A stretch of DNA of 64,000 nucleotides. Origin: Symbiodinium natans (taxonomy: Eukaryota; Sar; Dinophyceae; Suessiales; Symbiodiniaceae). How positions within the stretch are numbered: position 1 is the first letter of the stretch; each line of letters opens with the position of its first letter. The stretch lies in NCBI GenBank assembly GCA_905221605.1, contig CAJNDS010002446.1, positions 559,148-623,147 on the forward strand, read 5' to 3'. The translations under genes and the position numbers were made by a program. The notes beneath the pieces were generated by a model, which was given only the letters and a program-made list of their open reading frames with translations, did no database searches and was not told the DNA's origin. Positions 1 to 11,549 of the stretch are shown one piece after another.

Positions 1-3000
1 GGCCGTCTCCGCTACTAGGCTGAGTGTGCAGCTGCATTGCCTTCAAGTCATGTCAAAGCGAGTAGTCATGCAGCGCCTCATGACCATCACTGTAGTTCAG
101 GGTCGACGGGAATCATTAATATGGGAACTTTATTGATTTTGTGTCGGTCGCAGTGGTGGCGGCGCTTTTCGACTGTGGCCGGCACTGGCATGGCTGCATG
201 TTCCCCTGCCCAGTGCCAAACAATACCTGCCATCCTCGGACTACGCTGACTACATATGGTCTCGCTTTTTGCTGAAGTTGGCTGAGGGCAATTCTGTACA
301 GCAGAATGAAACGAATGGGGAGAGTCTCCTTCGCCAGGAGCTCAAGGGTTGACCCGAACCCTCTTTTCAGGGCTCGTGGTCGACAGGAACGTGCATGCTC
401 GGATGCGGAGCGCCATCTCAACTCCCGAAGGGGTCGAAAACACGTAGATGGCACACCAAACTCAACGACTCGCGAAGGAGCCAATGTGATACTGCTCCGT
501 CGTGCCCGGTTGACCTTGCATGGGAGGCCCTGGGGGCCATGAACACATTGACATTCGCCCTATAGACCCTATGCTGTGGGAAACTTGGCTCTCGAGTAGC
601 TCAGGCTCAAGGCTCGAGTCTGGACGAGGTTGCCCATCGAAATACCAACCAGACCTGCTGTGCAACTGCTCGAAGTTGGTCTATTCATACGGAAAACGAC
701 GATAAGGACCGGATACTCGACGCTATCGCACAAAGAAACTGTGCTTCCCAATGTGGACACTTTTGCTTTCGAGGTGCAGCGTGTTTGCAGGAGCAGAATT
801 CGGGGAACTTGCACGGTACCTCAGCCGCAAAGAGCCGAACACAGTTAGCACCCGTGAGCCCTCGTCTAGGTCCGCCTTAGCTCAGGGCATTTGTACATAA
901 CAACCTATATAGTATCTTAGTACAATATGTACATATATATAATATGTATATATTATATTTATATATATATATATACATATATGTTGAAGCCTCCGGCTAT
1001 TGAGTGTCAGGCCATTGGCTCAAGGTCGCGAACTCCTCCCAACTGCTGGTGCGGGGACAGCATGTCTGACAAGTGCCGATGTCACTTGGAAACAGATGTT
1101 ACAGCAATTGACCCGCATGCTGTGAACTGCACATGGCATCGATGTCCTGGGACTGCACCGGCTTCGGGGGAATTCCAGCCCAAGCTGCCCTGGTTGGGAC
1201 TTCAATTCAGCGACTGCGAGAACCCTACACCCTGGTTGATGAGGGCATGAGCTGATCAGCGTTAAAGAAAAAAGGAGGAGGGCCTCTCCAACTCGTCTTC
1301 CAGGAGGTCGAAGCTGGCAAGGGGGCGTCCGCTGCTGTGCCAGGCTGCTATGCCTCTGCCGACAAGCGCTGTTGCCCCATGCGACTACCACCATAAGGAT
1401 GACGAGAATGACAACACCGCCGCCAAAAACGAGTAGCACCATAGTGCGAACATGTGCTCACATGTGCTCACAGGTGTTAACCCTTCCTGGCGCCTTCCAG
1501 CTCCTCCTGAGCGCCGTGGCCATCCACACGCCCACCTTTGGCTTCGACGAGGCGCTGGGCGAAGCTCGTCATGGCCTCCTGGATTGAAAATTCTGGAGAC
1601 CAGTCCGGTAATCCGAGACCCTAAGGCCCTAAGCCCAATTGGGGTCAGGATCACCTCGGGGCCCTAGTCATGGTCATTCCCCCCCCCGACTCTGAAGCCC
1701 ACCATGGTACTAGGTTCAGATTTCATCAGGTTTCGAGTTTAGGGCCGGACAGGAGAAATTCACACGGCAAGTCGCAAACAGGGCCGCGGCCTTGTCCCGA
1801 ATATTCGCAAGGTGTCTGTAGCCTGCGCGTCTCCAAGTGCAAACGGTGCCAGTTTCTCGTGAGCTTGTTTCTCACAGCTGAAGTTAAGTTCATAGAATGG
1901 AGCAGCACTGCGCAATGCAGGTGCCCGATGGCGCTTGCTCTAGCCCTGCCTAAGAAGCACTCAAGACTCAAGGTATTCTCAACACCTGTCGGCTTTGATC
2001 TGAACCCGGTTCTGCTGAGATGACGGGCCTTCTTCCGTGAGCGGCACATCTTTGGTAGGTGAGGTGCACTCCTTCACGCACGGAAGCTGTGGTCGTAAAC
2101 GACATGTACAATCTCTGAGGCCATGCAGGGGCGGCCTCCGCACGACGAAGCCTGCCAACATGTCCAAGACCGCACTGATCCCTCCATCCCAATCTGCTCT
2201 GAAAGGTGCAATGACTGCATTTCCCAATCGCTAGGTGGTGTGGGACATCAGATGTCAAGGAAACTCCCCTCCGATCCCCGAGTCACTGCCTTGACTCAGC
2301 CAGCAGCTGCCCAGCAATACCGAAGCCAACGGCGGAGCCGCTCAAGGAAGACTGGGACAAATTCTTTGGAGCGGAGTCTTCGGGAGCCTTCTTTAGATGC
2401 CCCTAGGCAACGAAGGCTCACAGTGTCGCTGTCGTATTCTTGTTGTATTAAAGCTTTGCCCTGCTTGTTTGTGGGGCTAATTCGTTTCGGGTTTAGGGCT
2501 AGCATCCTCTGCAGCTACTGAGCTGTGTCTCGCAATGGAAAGCACTAGTCTGTAGTTGCTGCAACTTTGCATCGCTGCATCACCTACCTCCCTTCTTGCA
2601 GATTCGCCGAGAGGATACTAAATTGTAGTAGAGATCATCCAAGAGGTGATGTTCATCTGCAGAGGCGCCCCAAAAGGCCCAGCAGAAAATCTAGACTGCG
2701 GAAGATTCGAGAATGCGACCACTGCTCCGAAGAAGCTAATTACTTGCGTTTACGGGAGAGCTGGAGGACTGGAAAGGCCATGGCAAGACATGCCATGTCA
2801 TGAAGCCGGCAGGTCTCCAGACCCGTCGATTTTGTCAGAACTTGCAGGGTTCAACTATCAGGAGATTGCTTCAGGTTCTGGAAGGTAAAGTATGCCTCTG
2901 CTTTGGTGGGTTGTTGGAAACAGTCCGAAGCCCAGCACCGACCATGCATACGAGTTGCACAGGCCGCAGTACAAGCTGAACCATCTGCTGAAACCTGAGT

Positions 3001-3297
3001 TTCGCGGGTTTGGTTATACAGTAGGGACAGGTCCCTTTCAGGAGTCAAGCCAATCGAGGGTGTGCAATGCAAGTACCTCAACCCCATAGTAAGCCCTCTA
3101 GACATTTCAATTTCTGCCCCCCTGTCAAGCTGAATGGAATCCTTCCATTCCTTCCGGATGACATTCTTGGCTAGTGGCCGCTGAAACTGCTTGGGCAGGG
3201 GTCTCTCGATTCTACATCTACCCCAAAAACTCAACCCCAAAGCCCCAAACCTAAAACCCTCAGATCAAGCTGCGGTCTGGCGGCCTCTGAGCCGAAC
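1..3297. other. No gene assigned; short competing frames only
   Basis: Open frames of 60-140 codons occur on both strands, but none could be chained through splice sites or matched to a family. One minus-strand frame near 1350-1440 has a short hydrophobic stretch, but it lies in biased sequence and is not convincing. A plus-strand frame at 2646-2888 has ordinary amino-acid composition but no recognisable motif. The only clear feature is the A/T microsatellite near 925-985. Confidence 0.5.
925..985. repeat. A/T-rich microsatellite (TA/TATG)n
   Basis: About 60 bp of alternating TA with occasional G and C, in otherwise GC-balanced DNA. Similar tracts occur near 12447-12482 and 19411-19500. Confidence 0.9.
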
Positions 3298-3450
3298 CTT
3301 GTAATGCCCTTGGCTGCTGCGACCGGCGATGAGACGGTAGAGTCCTCGGCCCAATTTGTGCCAAAGACTCGCAGCCGCACGCCCGTGATGCCCAATATGC
3401 AACTTAGCCTCGATATCGTCTTCAAGCTCGGCGCGGCTCTTGCGGTATGC
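3298..3450 (-). CDS. Internal exon, 51 codons, unidentified protein
   Basis: A clean internal exon candidate. The acceptor CACCTCAG/G at 3451 opens an unbroken frame of exactly 51 codons that closes at an AAG/GT donor, phase 0 at both ends. The peptide is ordinary in composition: it begins AYRKSRAELEDDIEAK and continues with SLWHKLGRGLYRLIAG, so an acidic helix is followed by a basic, aromatic stretch. I do not recognise the family. The flanking exons were not found, so the rest of the gene is unknown. Confidence 0.5.
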
Positions 3451-5223
3451 CTGAGGTGGTGGTGACCTGGCTACTTGACAGCAGCCCTGCACGCAGTACA
3501 CGGTGAAGCAGCTCATAGCAACAAACCTTGAAAGGTTTTGCAGCTGGTTTCCGGTGCCTGCTCTCGCAGACTGGCCAGTCCTTGCGGCTGCGTGGGAACT
3601 TGACTTGCGGAGCTATGGGCGGTATGTGTACTTGGAACCATCATCGAGAATTGCACGGGAGAAACCAGAAAAGAGACATGTAAACCCCAAAAGCGCCCCC
3701 GCATAACTGTTATCCTGAAATATGACACAGAATCACTTAATCTCTTGCTATTGCTGTTGCTGCTGTGAGTAAGCATACTGTATTGTCACGTGATGGATTG
3801 TGGAACAATCAGCATGTGTCCTGTTTGGGCCTGCTGCCGCAGCAGTGCTGGCCCATGGCTGGATACCAAATTTCGAAAAGTCAAGGTGCCGGAAGCATTC
3901 TACTAATCTTCTAATGTTTCCTGTTTCCTGCTAGATATACACTACATTTATTCTGCAGTGCTCCCTGGAGGTCATGCAGCACTCCTCTTGACGGGACAGT
4001 CGCACGTTCCCGTTCAAGGGCTCAAGTGAAAGAGGCTGCAGAGGAACAGCCTTCTCGTGTGTCACGGCATTGAAGTCATGCCTAAGCTGGCGCCATGCAG
4101 AACAGAACCCTGCTCATGTGGGTCAATGTGGGTCGGCTCGTCTATGTCTATACTTTACCTACTCGCAGTGTCGTCTGTGGCCCCTTGCTATTTCTGATGC
4201 CGGATTGCTCGTCAGTTGAAGCTTCCTCGAAGCCTTTCGGCCGACGAAGTCACTTCAACGCCAATGCTTCTGCGAAGATCAGAGCCATGTAATTAGGGAC
4301 CCCATGAGAGTGAAGTGCCTGGGCCTCGGCCCTCTATGAAAACCCTCAACCCGAAACTCTCAGCTCTTTTTCAAGCATCCTCAGGATGTTCCAGGCCAAC
4401 TCAGAAGCCTGCCACCTCTCCGACCCCTCCCACAGCCGGCCAAAGCCTGCAGAGCTCGCACGCGAAGGAGATTCTGCCCAAGATGCCAGGGATTTTCAGG
4501 GCTTAGGGATGATAGGGCATATAATAGGGCTTACTAGAAGGGTCTGTAGGGTTTGTGGGTTTCAGCTGCTTCTGCTCCTTGCTTCCCTCGTGTCTTGCAT
4601 CGACTGCAAAACATGGATGTGGGGTCGAAGGGCTGTCGTGGAGGCTTCTCAACTCTGCAGTTCAGAAGTTCAGGGTTTTCGGGATAAACGGTTTAGGGCG
4701 AAGGGGGCTGGGGCTCTTCTACACCGCTTCACCGCAACCATGCTTTCGTAACGGGAATGCAGTATGCAGGGACCGCAATGCAGTCTGTGCCGACTTTTCT
4801 CTGCTGCCCCGCTGCCTGTTGAAAAAGCTAAAGCTCGAAAAGGACCACAGATACAGGGCGACAGCACATGCCACCCAGACCTTGATCCCGTGGCTCCAGA
4901 GTCTTGTGGGCACTGTTGGCATCCCCACACATCTGCCGAACCGGGGCTCTTCTGTGCTGCTAGTCCACCAACTGCGCATTCGTGACGCGCGCATAACGAC
5001 CTGCTGTAGCTGGCCATTGTGGACCTCCGGTTCACGTTGGTCGCTCCTCCGAGCTGTGTGAGGCCAACCAGATGCGGACGCCTCAGGATGCTGTGCGTTT
5101 ACCTTTCTGCATTCTGAGGCTGCCCAAGGGCCTGTCACAGCAATGTACCTTTGAAGCTTGAAGTGCCATTGAAACACTGTCCGCCGCACAATCTTGCAGC
5201 CTGGATACGCCGCGCTACCTCAC
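3451..5223. other. No gene assigned
   Basis: Frames of 65-170 codons exist on both strands. A minus-strand frame around 4820-4900 contains a hydrophobic segment (WVACAVALYLWSF), but its neighbours cannot be joined with confidence. A long plus-strand frame at 4555-5061 opposes it. Nothing here meets my threshold for a gene. Confidence 0.4.
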
Positions 5224-5305
5224 CCGGGGTTTCTTCGGGGCCGGCTGCTTCGTCAGCTCTGCCTCCCTGGCCAAGTCTGCCTGTTTGGTCAGCTCCGCGT
5301 AAGAC
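5224..5305 (-). CDS. Short exon, Ala/Glu/Lys-rich helix, unidentified
   Basis: This 82-nt exon runs from an acceptor GGCTGAG/G to a donor CCCGG/GTGAGG. Its frame reads YAELTKQADLAREAELTKQP followed by a Pro/Lys tail. Heptad-like spacing of Ala and Leu suggests a helical or coiled-coil segment. A longer overlapping frame (5135-5485) is a shadow with poorer composition. The protein is not recognised. Confidence 0.5.
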
Positions 5306-6479
5306 CTCAGCCAAATCCCAGCAAGACATGCTCAACTGTCCGCTGAAAAGCCTGTACCATGTATAGCCCACTTGAAAAAGTCCCGATACCCCCGGAAAGG
5401 TAAATTTTGGAATCTGCTGGAAGCCTGGGCACTGTCCCGACACGTAGAGCGCAGCTGCATTGAGGGCTCCATCCCACCCAAACAAAGCGACCGGGAAGTT
5501 CCGGGAAGGGGGTCTTCCTTCCTTCGGGGTCAGGGGTTATAGGGAACTTCTAGGGCTTAGGGTAAACAGGAGTTTCTACGGAGCTGCGGGGTTTCAGGGA
5601 ATGTTGCCGCCTAGGCCCCTTCTGCCTTGCTAACAGGCTTTGGGGGTGTTTATGTGGGGTTTGGGGACATGCAATTTGAAGCGCCTGTTGACGACTTCAA
5701 GGGTTTCAGGTTGAAGGGCAGGTCAAGCTGTGCTTTTATTCCGGCGACTGCGAAACGTCGGTATGAAGCTTAGTCATTCGGGTCGAAACGACATGACTCC
5801 CAGAATGAGAGCTTTCTGGGTTAAGGTTACAGGGTTGGGCGTCCTTGGCGTCCTTTGCTGCATGGGCATCCGGATGTCTCTTGCTAGATGGTGTATCACC
5901 TCGGAAGGTCAATCAAAACAACCCTCCGACATTTTGGTACCCACATAAAGCGAACGCGAGACCGCGAGGCATCCGAATTCGCACCAACTTCGATTCGCCA
6001 AGCCACATCTGAACTCCACTCGGAACGCTCCGTTCTCCAGGTCAGCTTGAACGCTGCCCCAATCCAGGCGCATCTGCCAAAGCAGCAAAGTGCACACCCC
6101 TACGATCACCGACGGCAGCCACGGACGGCAGTCCTCCCCTCTAACTGGCGAATACACCACTGCATCTGGGTTCCAACATGTGCAGCACAACAACTGCAAT
6201 CAAAACTGCATATTCATGCCGCAACTCCGTGGGTTTGATGCGGTGTGCCTCACTGCACCAGGGAATGGGGGTGTTGGACGAGAGATGTGCTGCACAACGG
6301 AGTTCGTGGAGCGAACACCGGCGACTGCATTTCCTCAATTCGCTCCTTAGACACTCGAGAGATGGCTTCGCATGGTTTGAAGCGTTTAGGTTTAGGGCGT
6401 AGGTAGGTGACCAGCTTCACATATAACGCACTTCGCCAGCACATGTTGAGTCCATCAGCGTGGCTTTGTTAAGAAGGCG
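5306..6479. other. No gene assigned
   Basis: Contains degenerate TTTAGGG-like tracts at 5518-5570 and 6386-6402. A minus-strand frame at 5909-6199 with a hydrophobic start (SVIVGVCTLLLW) is possible coding sequence but has no supporting splice structure. Plus-strand frames oppose it. Confidence 0.4.
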
Positions 6480-6629
6480 TCAGTGACAGTGCGGTAGGTT
6501 GGAATGGCGGCGCAAATGTTTCGCGCGAGGGGTGCAGCCAGGCTTCTTCCGCCCGACTTGGCAAAGACAGAACCCTGGTTGCGGGAAGTTCTCCTTCAAA
6601 GCTTCGATGTGGGCTGCGTCGGCCTGCAC
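6480..6629 (-). CDS. Possible terminal exon, unidentified
   Basis: From a TTCCAG/G acceptor at 6630 the minus strand stays open for 49 codons to a stop at 6480. It begins VQADAAHIEALKENFPQPGF and ends in a Cys/His/Arg-rich tail (C...C...RRHSNLPHCH). The Cys and His spacing could hint at metal binding, but no known motif is matched. It could be the last exon of a gene whose upstream exons were not found. Confidence 0.3.
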   Translation of the reverse strand: MQADAAHIEALKENFPQPGFCLCQVGRKKPGCTPRAKHLRRHSNLPHCH

Positions 6630-8312
6630 CTGGAAGATGTTACAGATGTTGCTGTTAAAGGTCAAGAGACCCCCCCCAGCACAGGCGCACATCCATTCTG
6701 ATGATCCCCATTTAAGAGGTCTTTCACAAGTTCCACCGAGAACCCCCGGGAACCCCAACAGCTGGCACCGTTATCTGACAGCTCTCTGGAAGCCCTGGCC
6801 GGCCCCTAGAATCCTAAGCCCCTAGATGCGGAACAGCAGCTTGCCGAGGGTCTGGAGCTGAAGCGGATGCCTCCCCGCCTCAAAAGCTGAGCTCACTTGG
6901 CACATCTGAGCATGCCTGATTTACGCAGCGACATCTTTGAGTAGCAAGAGTAGCTGAAGAGAAGAATCAGCAGCACCGGCCTTCGGATTCCAAAGCACGT
7001 CCATTCGAAGCTGGGTTTGCAAGGTCTGCAGACTCTGCAGTGGAATCTGCGACGCCAGCGCCTGCAGCGGGCGTCTCTGCTGAATCGCCCGGCAGCCAGG
7101 AAGAGAGAAAGGAGGACGACGAGCTGACACAGGTCTCACGTCCTCCCGATTCAATTATGCCAAATATGCCCGAAAAGCAGGCCAACATAGGCCGACTGAA
7201 ACCTGCCGAACTCTCTCGCATCCGCGTCCTGCACCCTCTTTGGACTCGTTGGCTGGTGGTGCCGACTGTGGTTCCGCCTGCTGCCTCAGCCTCGGTGCAG
7301 CCAATACGCACTTTCACGATGGGAAGCCATAAAGGAGTCAGAACCATGCGGCTGCCTTCCACTTGCTGAAGACTTTTGTTCAGGAGTCTCATCATCACGC
7401 TCCTGGGCTTGGACTCGGATGTGGGCAGCGTACGCCGGCATGCACCGACTTTGCTCTAGACACTTTGCCGGGCCGAGGTGCTGTTGGTGCTGGAGAGCCA
7501 TTCACAATCCTGTGTCCAGCAAGAGAGTGTAGTCATGTAAAGATGTAAAGTATCTCGGGCCACTGGTGCCCGAACTGACTGCTGCAAAGGCACTCCACTG
7601 CCGGCCGCTGACTGGCTTTGGGGGACGGCAGCTGCCCGATGTCCTGAAGGACGTTAACATAGCATGACGCACATGCTGGAATGCCGCATCCCCGGCACTG
7701 CCTCTGTCTGCCCGTCGCCTTTCGACAAGGGCGGCTTCTCGGATGCTTCCTTGGGACCCCAGAAACACGCCTACATTCGCCTGCACCACCGTGCACTGAA
7801 ACTTGAACAGAGGCGAAGCAGTTTTGGTGACAGCTGTTTTGTCAAGTCTCTGCTGGCTCCCCCCAGATCTTCGAAAATACCTGGCAGGAGAGTCCGATCA
7901 GCAGGCCTCAGGGTGTAGATAACCACGTGGGTATCTAACGGTATCTACGCTGCTGGGCGCAGATCCCATGTGCCGCTCCTGGAAGTTCTTTTGGCAGTCT
8001 TGCAAATATCCATCCAATGGCGCGATGCTTTCTCCAGCAACACGGAAGAGCGTCCTGCAAGGAATTTAAAGGCAGCTTGCCTGCGTTTCAAATTTCAGCT
8101 CCCGGCTGCGAATGCTTGTGTACATGGCATCGTGGATTGAATGTGAGGTATGCTTGCCGAGGCACCCAATCAAGGATGCCTTTTGCCTGAGCCTTGCAAA
8201 TCTGTATGAGACGAGCAAGTCCAGCGTGCTTTCATTCTCAAACAAAAGATATAAAAAGATGCTCAACAGCTAACTGCACATGGCATGGTCTGAGGGGGGC
8301 CTCGGCAAGGAC
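6630..8312. other. No gene assigned; ambiguous charged frames
   Basis: A plus-strand frame around 6985-7128 is rich in Ala, Glu and Ser (SQEERKEDDELTQ) and ends at a CAG/GTCTCA donor-like site. A minus-strand frame of similar length opposes it. A minus-strand frame at 8066-8266 has ordinary composition (LDLLVSYRFARLRQKASLIG) but no splice support. These are possible exons of unknown genes and no more. Confidence 0.3.
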
Positions 8313-8409
8313 ACGTCTTCTTGCGCTTCAGTCTCTTGGTGCTTCGTCGCAAGGCCCTGTTCAGTTGTCCCATTTTCACAGGGGCCTTGGCCCGGCGTTC
8401 CTTCTCTGC
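8313..8409 (-). CDS. Lys/Arg-rich exon, unidentified
   Basis: The acceptor CCGTGCAG/G at 8410 opens a frame reading AEKERRAKAPVKMGQLNRAL and then RRSTKRLKRKKT. The segment is strongly basic and amphipathic, as in nucleic-acid-binding or nucleolar proteins, but no family can be named. The 3' end is approximate (donor GT near 8312). It lies downstream of the methyltransferase on the same strand, so it could belong to the next gene in the array. Confidence 0.45.
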
Positions 8410-8699
8410 CTGCACGGGCATGGCAACGGATGTGCGGTATCTCAAATGTGAATGCCCTCAACTTCAACCGGAACTGCTTCGAAGATCCCACGGTTCGCAA
8501 GTAAGGGGCTGGCAAGGTCAGGATGGAACTAATGGGGACTTTGTCTATTCACGGCATTCGCTCCTCACTGCTACTACTGTAGGCACATCGTAGGTGGGCC
8601 TGGGCTACTGCTTCACAAAGAAGACCTCGTGTCATCAGAGGTGGGTCATGGAGCCGTGTCTTTTCCCGTGCAAGCCGAGAGCACTCAACGATGGCGACA

Positions 8700-9647
8700 C
8701 TACTTACTGGACCTCCCTGGCATTTCCTTCCGAGCTCTGCCAGCCGCAGCCCTTGCCAGATAGAAGCTTGCAGGTTGCAATGTCTCGGAGGCCAGAAGCT
8801 TCTGTATGTCCAAACGTTCTGCCGCCCTGGTGCAGGCTGCATCTACATCGACACCCAGGGCTGAGAGTCCGTGCTGGTTTGCAATTGCAAGGACAGTGCC
8901 GCGACCGCAGAAAGGGTCGATGATGAGCCCAGTTGTAGGCTGCACCTTGCAGATCCACCCAAGCACTGCCTCTACTGCGCCTGTGCCCATGCCCTGAGCG
9001 TAGATCTTGCGTCCTCTGGGAATCAGATCGGGGATCGTGCACTTGGAGCTCAGGGCAGCACGTCCATCATCGTGGCAGGTGTCTTCCCAGCGTGGGTCCA
9101 CGGCAGCAAGAGGCTTGACCAGGAAACACAAGAGGTGGGAGTAGTCTGCACTACTGCCGCGACGTGGCACGCCCACCGCATCAGGATCGAAGCTGATCTT
9201 ATGCCAGAGCAAGGATGCTCCAGCCTTGTCTGCCTCCTGGCAGATCATGGAAGCCTTGTCAAGCCAGAGCCCGCTGCTGCAGATGTCTGTCTGTAGAAAA
9301 ACAACAATGGTCTCCTCCTTACAAGCTCTAAAGAGCAACTCAAGTGCTCGTCGAAACCAGGCGACATACGTCTTGAGTGACATGTTTTGACCTTTCTTAA
9401 CTTCTGACCAATCTGGCAGAGATGTGACGACACAGGAGTTTTCAGGAAAGCCGCCTTGCCCCAACTCTCGCATCCATTCCAGAGCATCCCGGAGCAGAAC
9501 AGTTCTTGCTGTCCCTGCTCCAGAAGGCAGATGACGCGGGACTTCTTCTGCAGAGCTCGGCCGAAGGAACCCGAAACAGCAATGCGGAGTGTCAACGGTC
9601 TCAGCAGGTGGCCACCAAGCTGCGCAGAACGACTTGAACGAACGCAT
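8700..9647 (-). CDS. SAM-dependent methyltransferase, uninterrupted frame
   Basis: One frame without introns encodes a class I methyltransferase. The SAM-binding motif I reads IIDPFCGRGTVLAIANQHGL, followed by a motif II-like GVDVD, about 75 residues from the C terminus. An N-terminal block (RDALEWM, then CVVTSLPDWSE), a central FLQTDI and ASLLWHKI match an uncharacterised methyltransferase family that I know from bacteria and algae. In that family the catalytic domain is arranged like N6-adenine or RNA methylases; the true substrate is unknown. The chosen Met at 9647 is the first in frame after the BRCC36 acceptor, but it overlaps the last BRCC36 exon. The conserved part begins near 9505, so the real start may come from a trans-spliced or upstream exon. 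Lack of introns beside an intron-rich gene is notable. Confidence 0.8.
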   Translation of the reverse strand: MRSFKSFCAAWWPPAETVDTPHCCFGFLRPSSAEEVPRHLPSGAGTARTVLLRDALEWMRELGQGGFPENSCVVTSLPDWSEVKKGQNMSLKTYVAWFRRALELLFRACKEETIVVFLQTDICSSGLWLDKASMICQEADKAGASLLWHKISFDPDAVGVPRRGSSADYSHLLCFLVKPLAAVDPRWEDTCHDDGRAALSSKCTIPDLIPRGRKIYAQGMGTGAVEAVLGWICKVQPTTGLIIDPFCGRGTVLAIANQHGLSALGVDVDAACTRAAERLDIQKLLASETLQPASFYLARAAAGRARKEMPGRSSK

Positions 9648-11259
9648 GAGCGACAAGCGGACTAGTCTGTGGGCAGGAGATGCAGCGGCAAGAGAAACAT
9701 GTGTCAGCACATGTCAGCACGTGACGTGCTTGGCCAGCTTGCCTCCATCGTGCACCTCCATGACTTCGGCCAGAGTGTGCTCTGCCACGGTGCAGATGGT
9801 GTTGTGGCCTCATGCACGATCTTGGCAAGGATGGTCTGTAGATGTCTGAAAACTACCAAGAATCGGCGGTCGTGACAAGACAATGTCAGACAGAGGGCCA
9901 AAGAAGCCCCCAAACTCGCGCCGCAAAACCGCGGCAGCTTCGTCGTCCTTCGCTGGGAGAGGCGCTGGGAGCGTCCCAGTGCTGGGTGAGAATTCGGGAG
10001 CCAGGCCTGCGAGAGCAGCTGGCAAAGCGGAGTGACTTCGACGTCGAGATTTCCTTCGGTGCACTGCAACACAGCAAGAGGCCTCCAACTTGTTCGAATC
10101 ACACATTTGGAAATGTTACAAAGTTCTGCAAACATGCGACTTCGCACCGGTACGTCATGGCCTCATCCTTGCATTCTTTGCCGAGCCACTCTGCTTAAGC
10201 TGTCCTCCTTCATCCTGTGTGCGGAAGGCGATGAGCTCATGATGCACGCTGCCTGACATGAGCAAGCAAAAATGTTGCTCATCTTTCCCTACGTCCCTAA
10301 GTTGAACCACTCCACACAGCTCAGGTGTCTGTTGCTTCAAGAGACCAGAGTCACCATAGTTGAACACTCCAAAGATCAATCCAACAAAGTCCTGGAGCTG
10401 GGATGGCCGGCGCATCGCACTGCATCCGCATGGACGCACTGACACTACTCCCTATATAATCCGAGGCAAGGAGCTGCGTCCATGATCTGGTACTGCAGCT
10501 GAGTTCGAAGATCCACGTGGCTTGGAAAGCAAGTGATGTGCGGGTGGGAATGGTACCATCCCACCACCCTTGTACGGCACTGCAGTACCTGAAGCATTCG
10601 AGGACTTTGCGGGCCTCACGAACGCTGGCCAGCCTCCAGAACCCTAAATTACCTTACACTCTACACGCCTATACAAACTTCTCCCTTCGGTCTCCCGCCG
10701 CCGGGCCTGGTTCAACTCTTCTGCCACATGCACTGCCTCATGTCGACGCGACGTGCGCTGCATTCATGCTAGGTAGTAATGGGCAGACGGCTGCCGGGCG
10801 CACCAGATTCACAGTCAGGATTACACAAAACCTCACATTGGCGTTCGTACTACTCCCTCCTACTACTACTGCTACGGCCCCTACCACTGCTACTACTGCA
10901 ATGACGACGACGACGACCGCTACTACTACCACCTCTACTACCTGTACTCTTTGCACCCGTGCCTGAACCAGCTGCTCAGGCGCAATCTCCACTCGATCCG
11001 GCTGCTTGTCACTCCGGCGCCTCAAGGACGCATGTAAAGGCACGGGGCATGATGTCGTATCATGTCGTATTCTTACTTGCAAGTCAAGTCTTCAGTAGCT
11101 GAGGGACAAGGTCATTGAGCACCAGATACGCACCTGGCGGGCAATGCGCATGTGGCACACTTGGTTGCTCTGCTTCCCAGCCTCAGAGCCCTCGACGTTG
11201 CCCAGCAGCAGCCCCATGATCTCCTCGTTCTCACTCATCAGCGCATGAGCAAGGCACGC
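9601..11259 (-). CDS. BRCC3: BRCC36-like JAMM deubiquitinase, multi-exon
   Basis: Zn-dependent, K63-specific deubiquitinase of BRISC/BRCA1-A-type complexes. Exons 5'->3': 11259-11134 (126 nt, ACLAHALMSENEEIMGLLLG, the BRCC36 N-terminal MPN block); 11020 to about 10963/10942 (RRSDKQPDRVEIAPEQL, a BRCC36 hallmark); about 10630-10589 (SVREARKVLE); 10588-10475 (the catalytic VVGWYHSHPHITCFPSHVD, with JAMM His, His and Asp present); 10391 to about 10360 (DFVGLIFGVFNYG); from 10252 (HELIAFRTQDE); 10063-10007 (GNLDVEVTPLCQLL); near 9950 (AKDDEAAAVLRREF); 9808 to about 9725 (AEVMEVHDGGKLAKH); last exon to a stop at 9601. The 10474-10392 intron has a GC donor. The catalytic glutamate is the E of NEEIMG. 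The first Met exon was not found. The SVREARK segment is out of frame with the catalytic exon by one base, so an indel or an unseen boundary exists. C-terminal exon edges are approximate. Confidence 0.88.
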
Positions 11260-11329
11260 CTCGGCTCAAAGCAGACTGAAGGGGATGCGGCCGGGAGTTT
11301 AAATGGCAAATTCGGCTGAGAGTTACAAA

Positions 11330-11549
11330 AGGAGCCATCCCACTGCCCCAGATCAAACCTGAGCGGCATGATAAACTTGCTCTGAGAGGAGCAATCGCCC
11401 TGTCTCAGCCATGCCATGCTCCAAGCAGACACCGCATCGTCCCTAATCTTGTGCCAGTTATCGGGAAAGAGTCCTATATGTGGGGTTCTCAGTTGTTGGC
11501 GCAGCTGTGCCTCTGCGATGCTTGCCAATAGCTCGCGCTTGAGCCAATG
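11330..11549 (-). CDS. Possible exon upstream of BRCC36, unidentified
   Basis: After a GTGCAG acceptor the minus strand reads HWLKRELLASIAEAQLRQQL and then GLFPDNWHKIRDDAVSAWSM, a normal globular composition with helical periodicity. It could be a 5' exon of BRCC36, although known BRCC36 proteins have only about 15 residues before the MPN domain, or the end of the preceding gene. A plus-strand frame opposes it. Family unknown. Confidence 0.35.

Noticed and set aside
1009-1025. Partial match to the dinoflagellate spliced leader (GCCATTGGCTCAAG); another at 18697-18716 minus
   Set aside because: The first lacks two bases of the leader core, and the second matches only about 15 of 20 positions; both are close to what chance gives in 64 kb.
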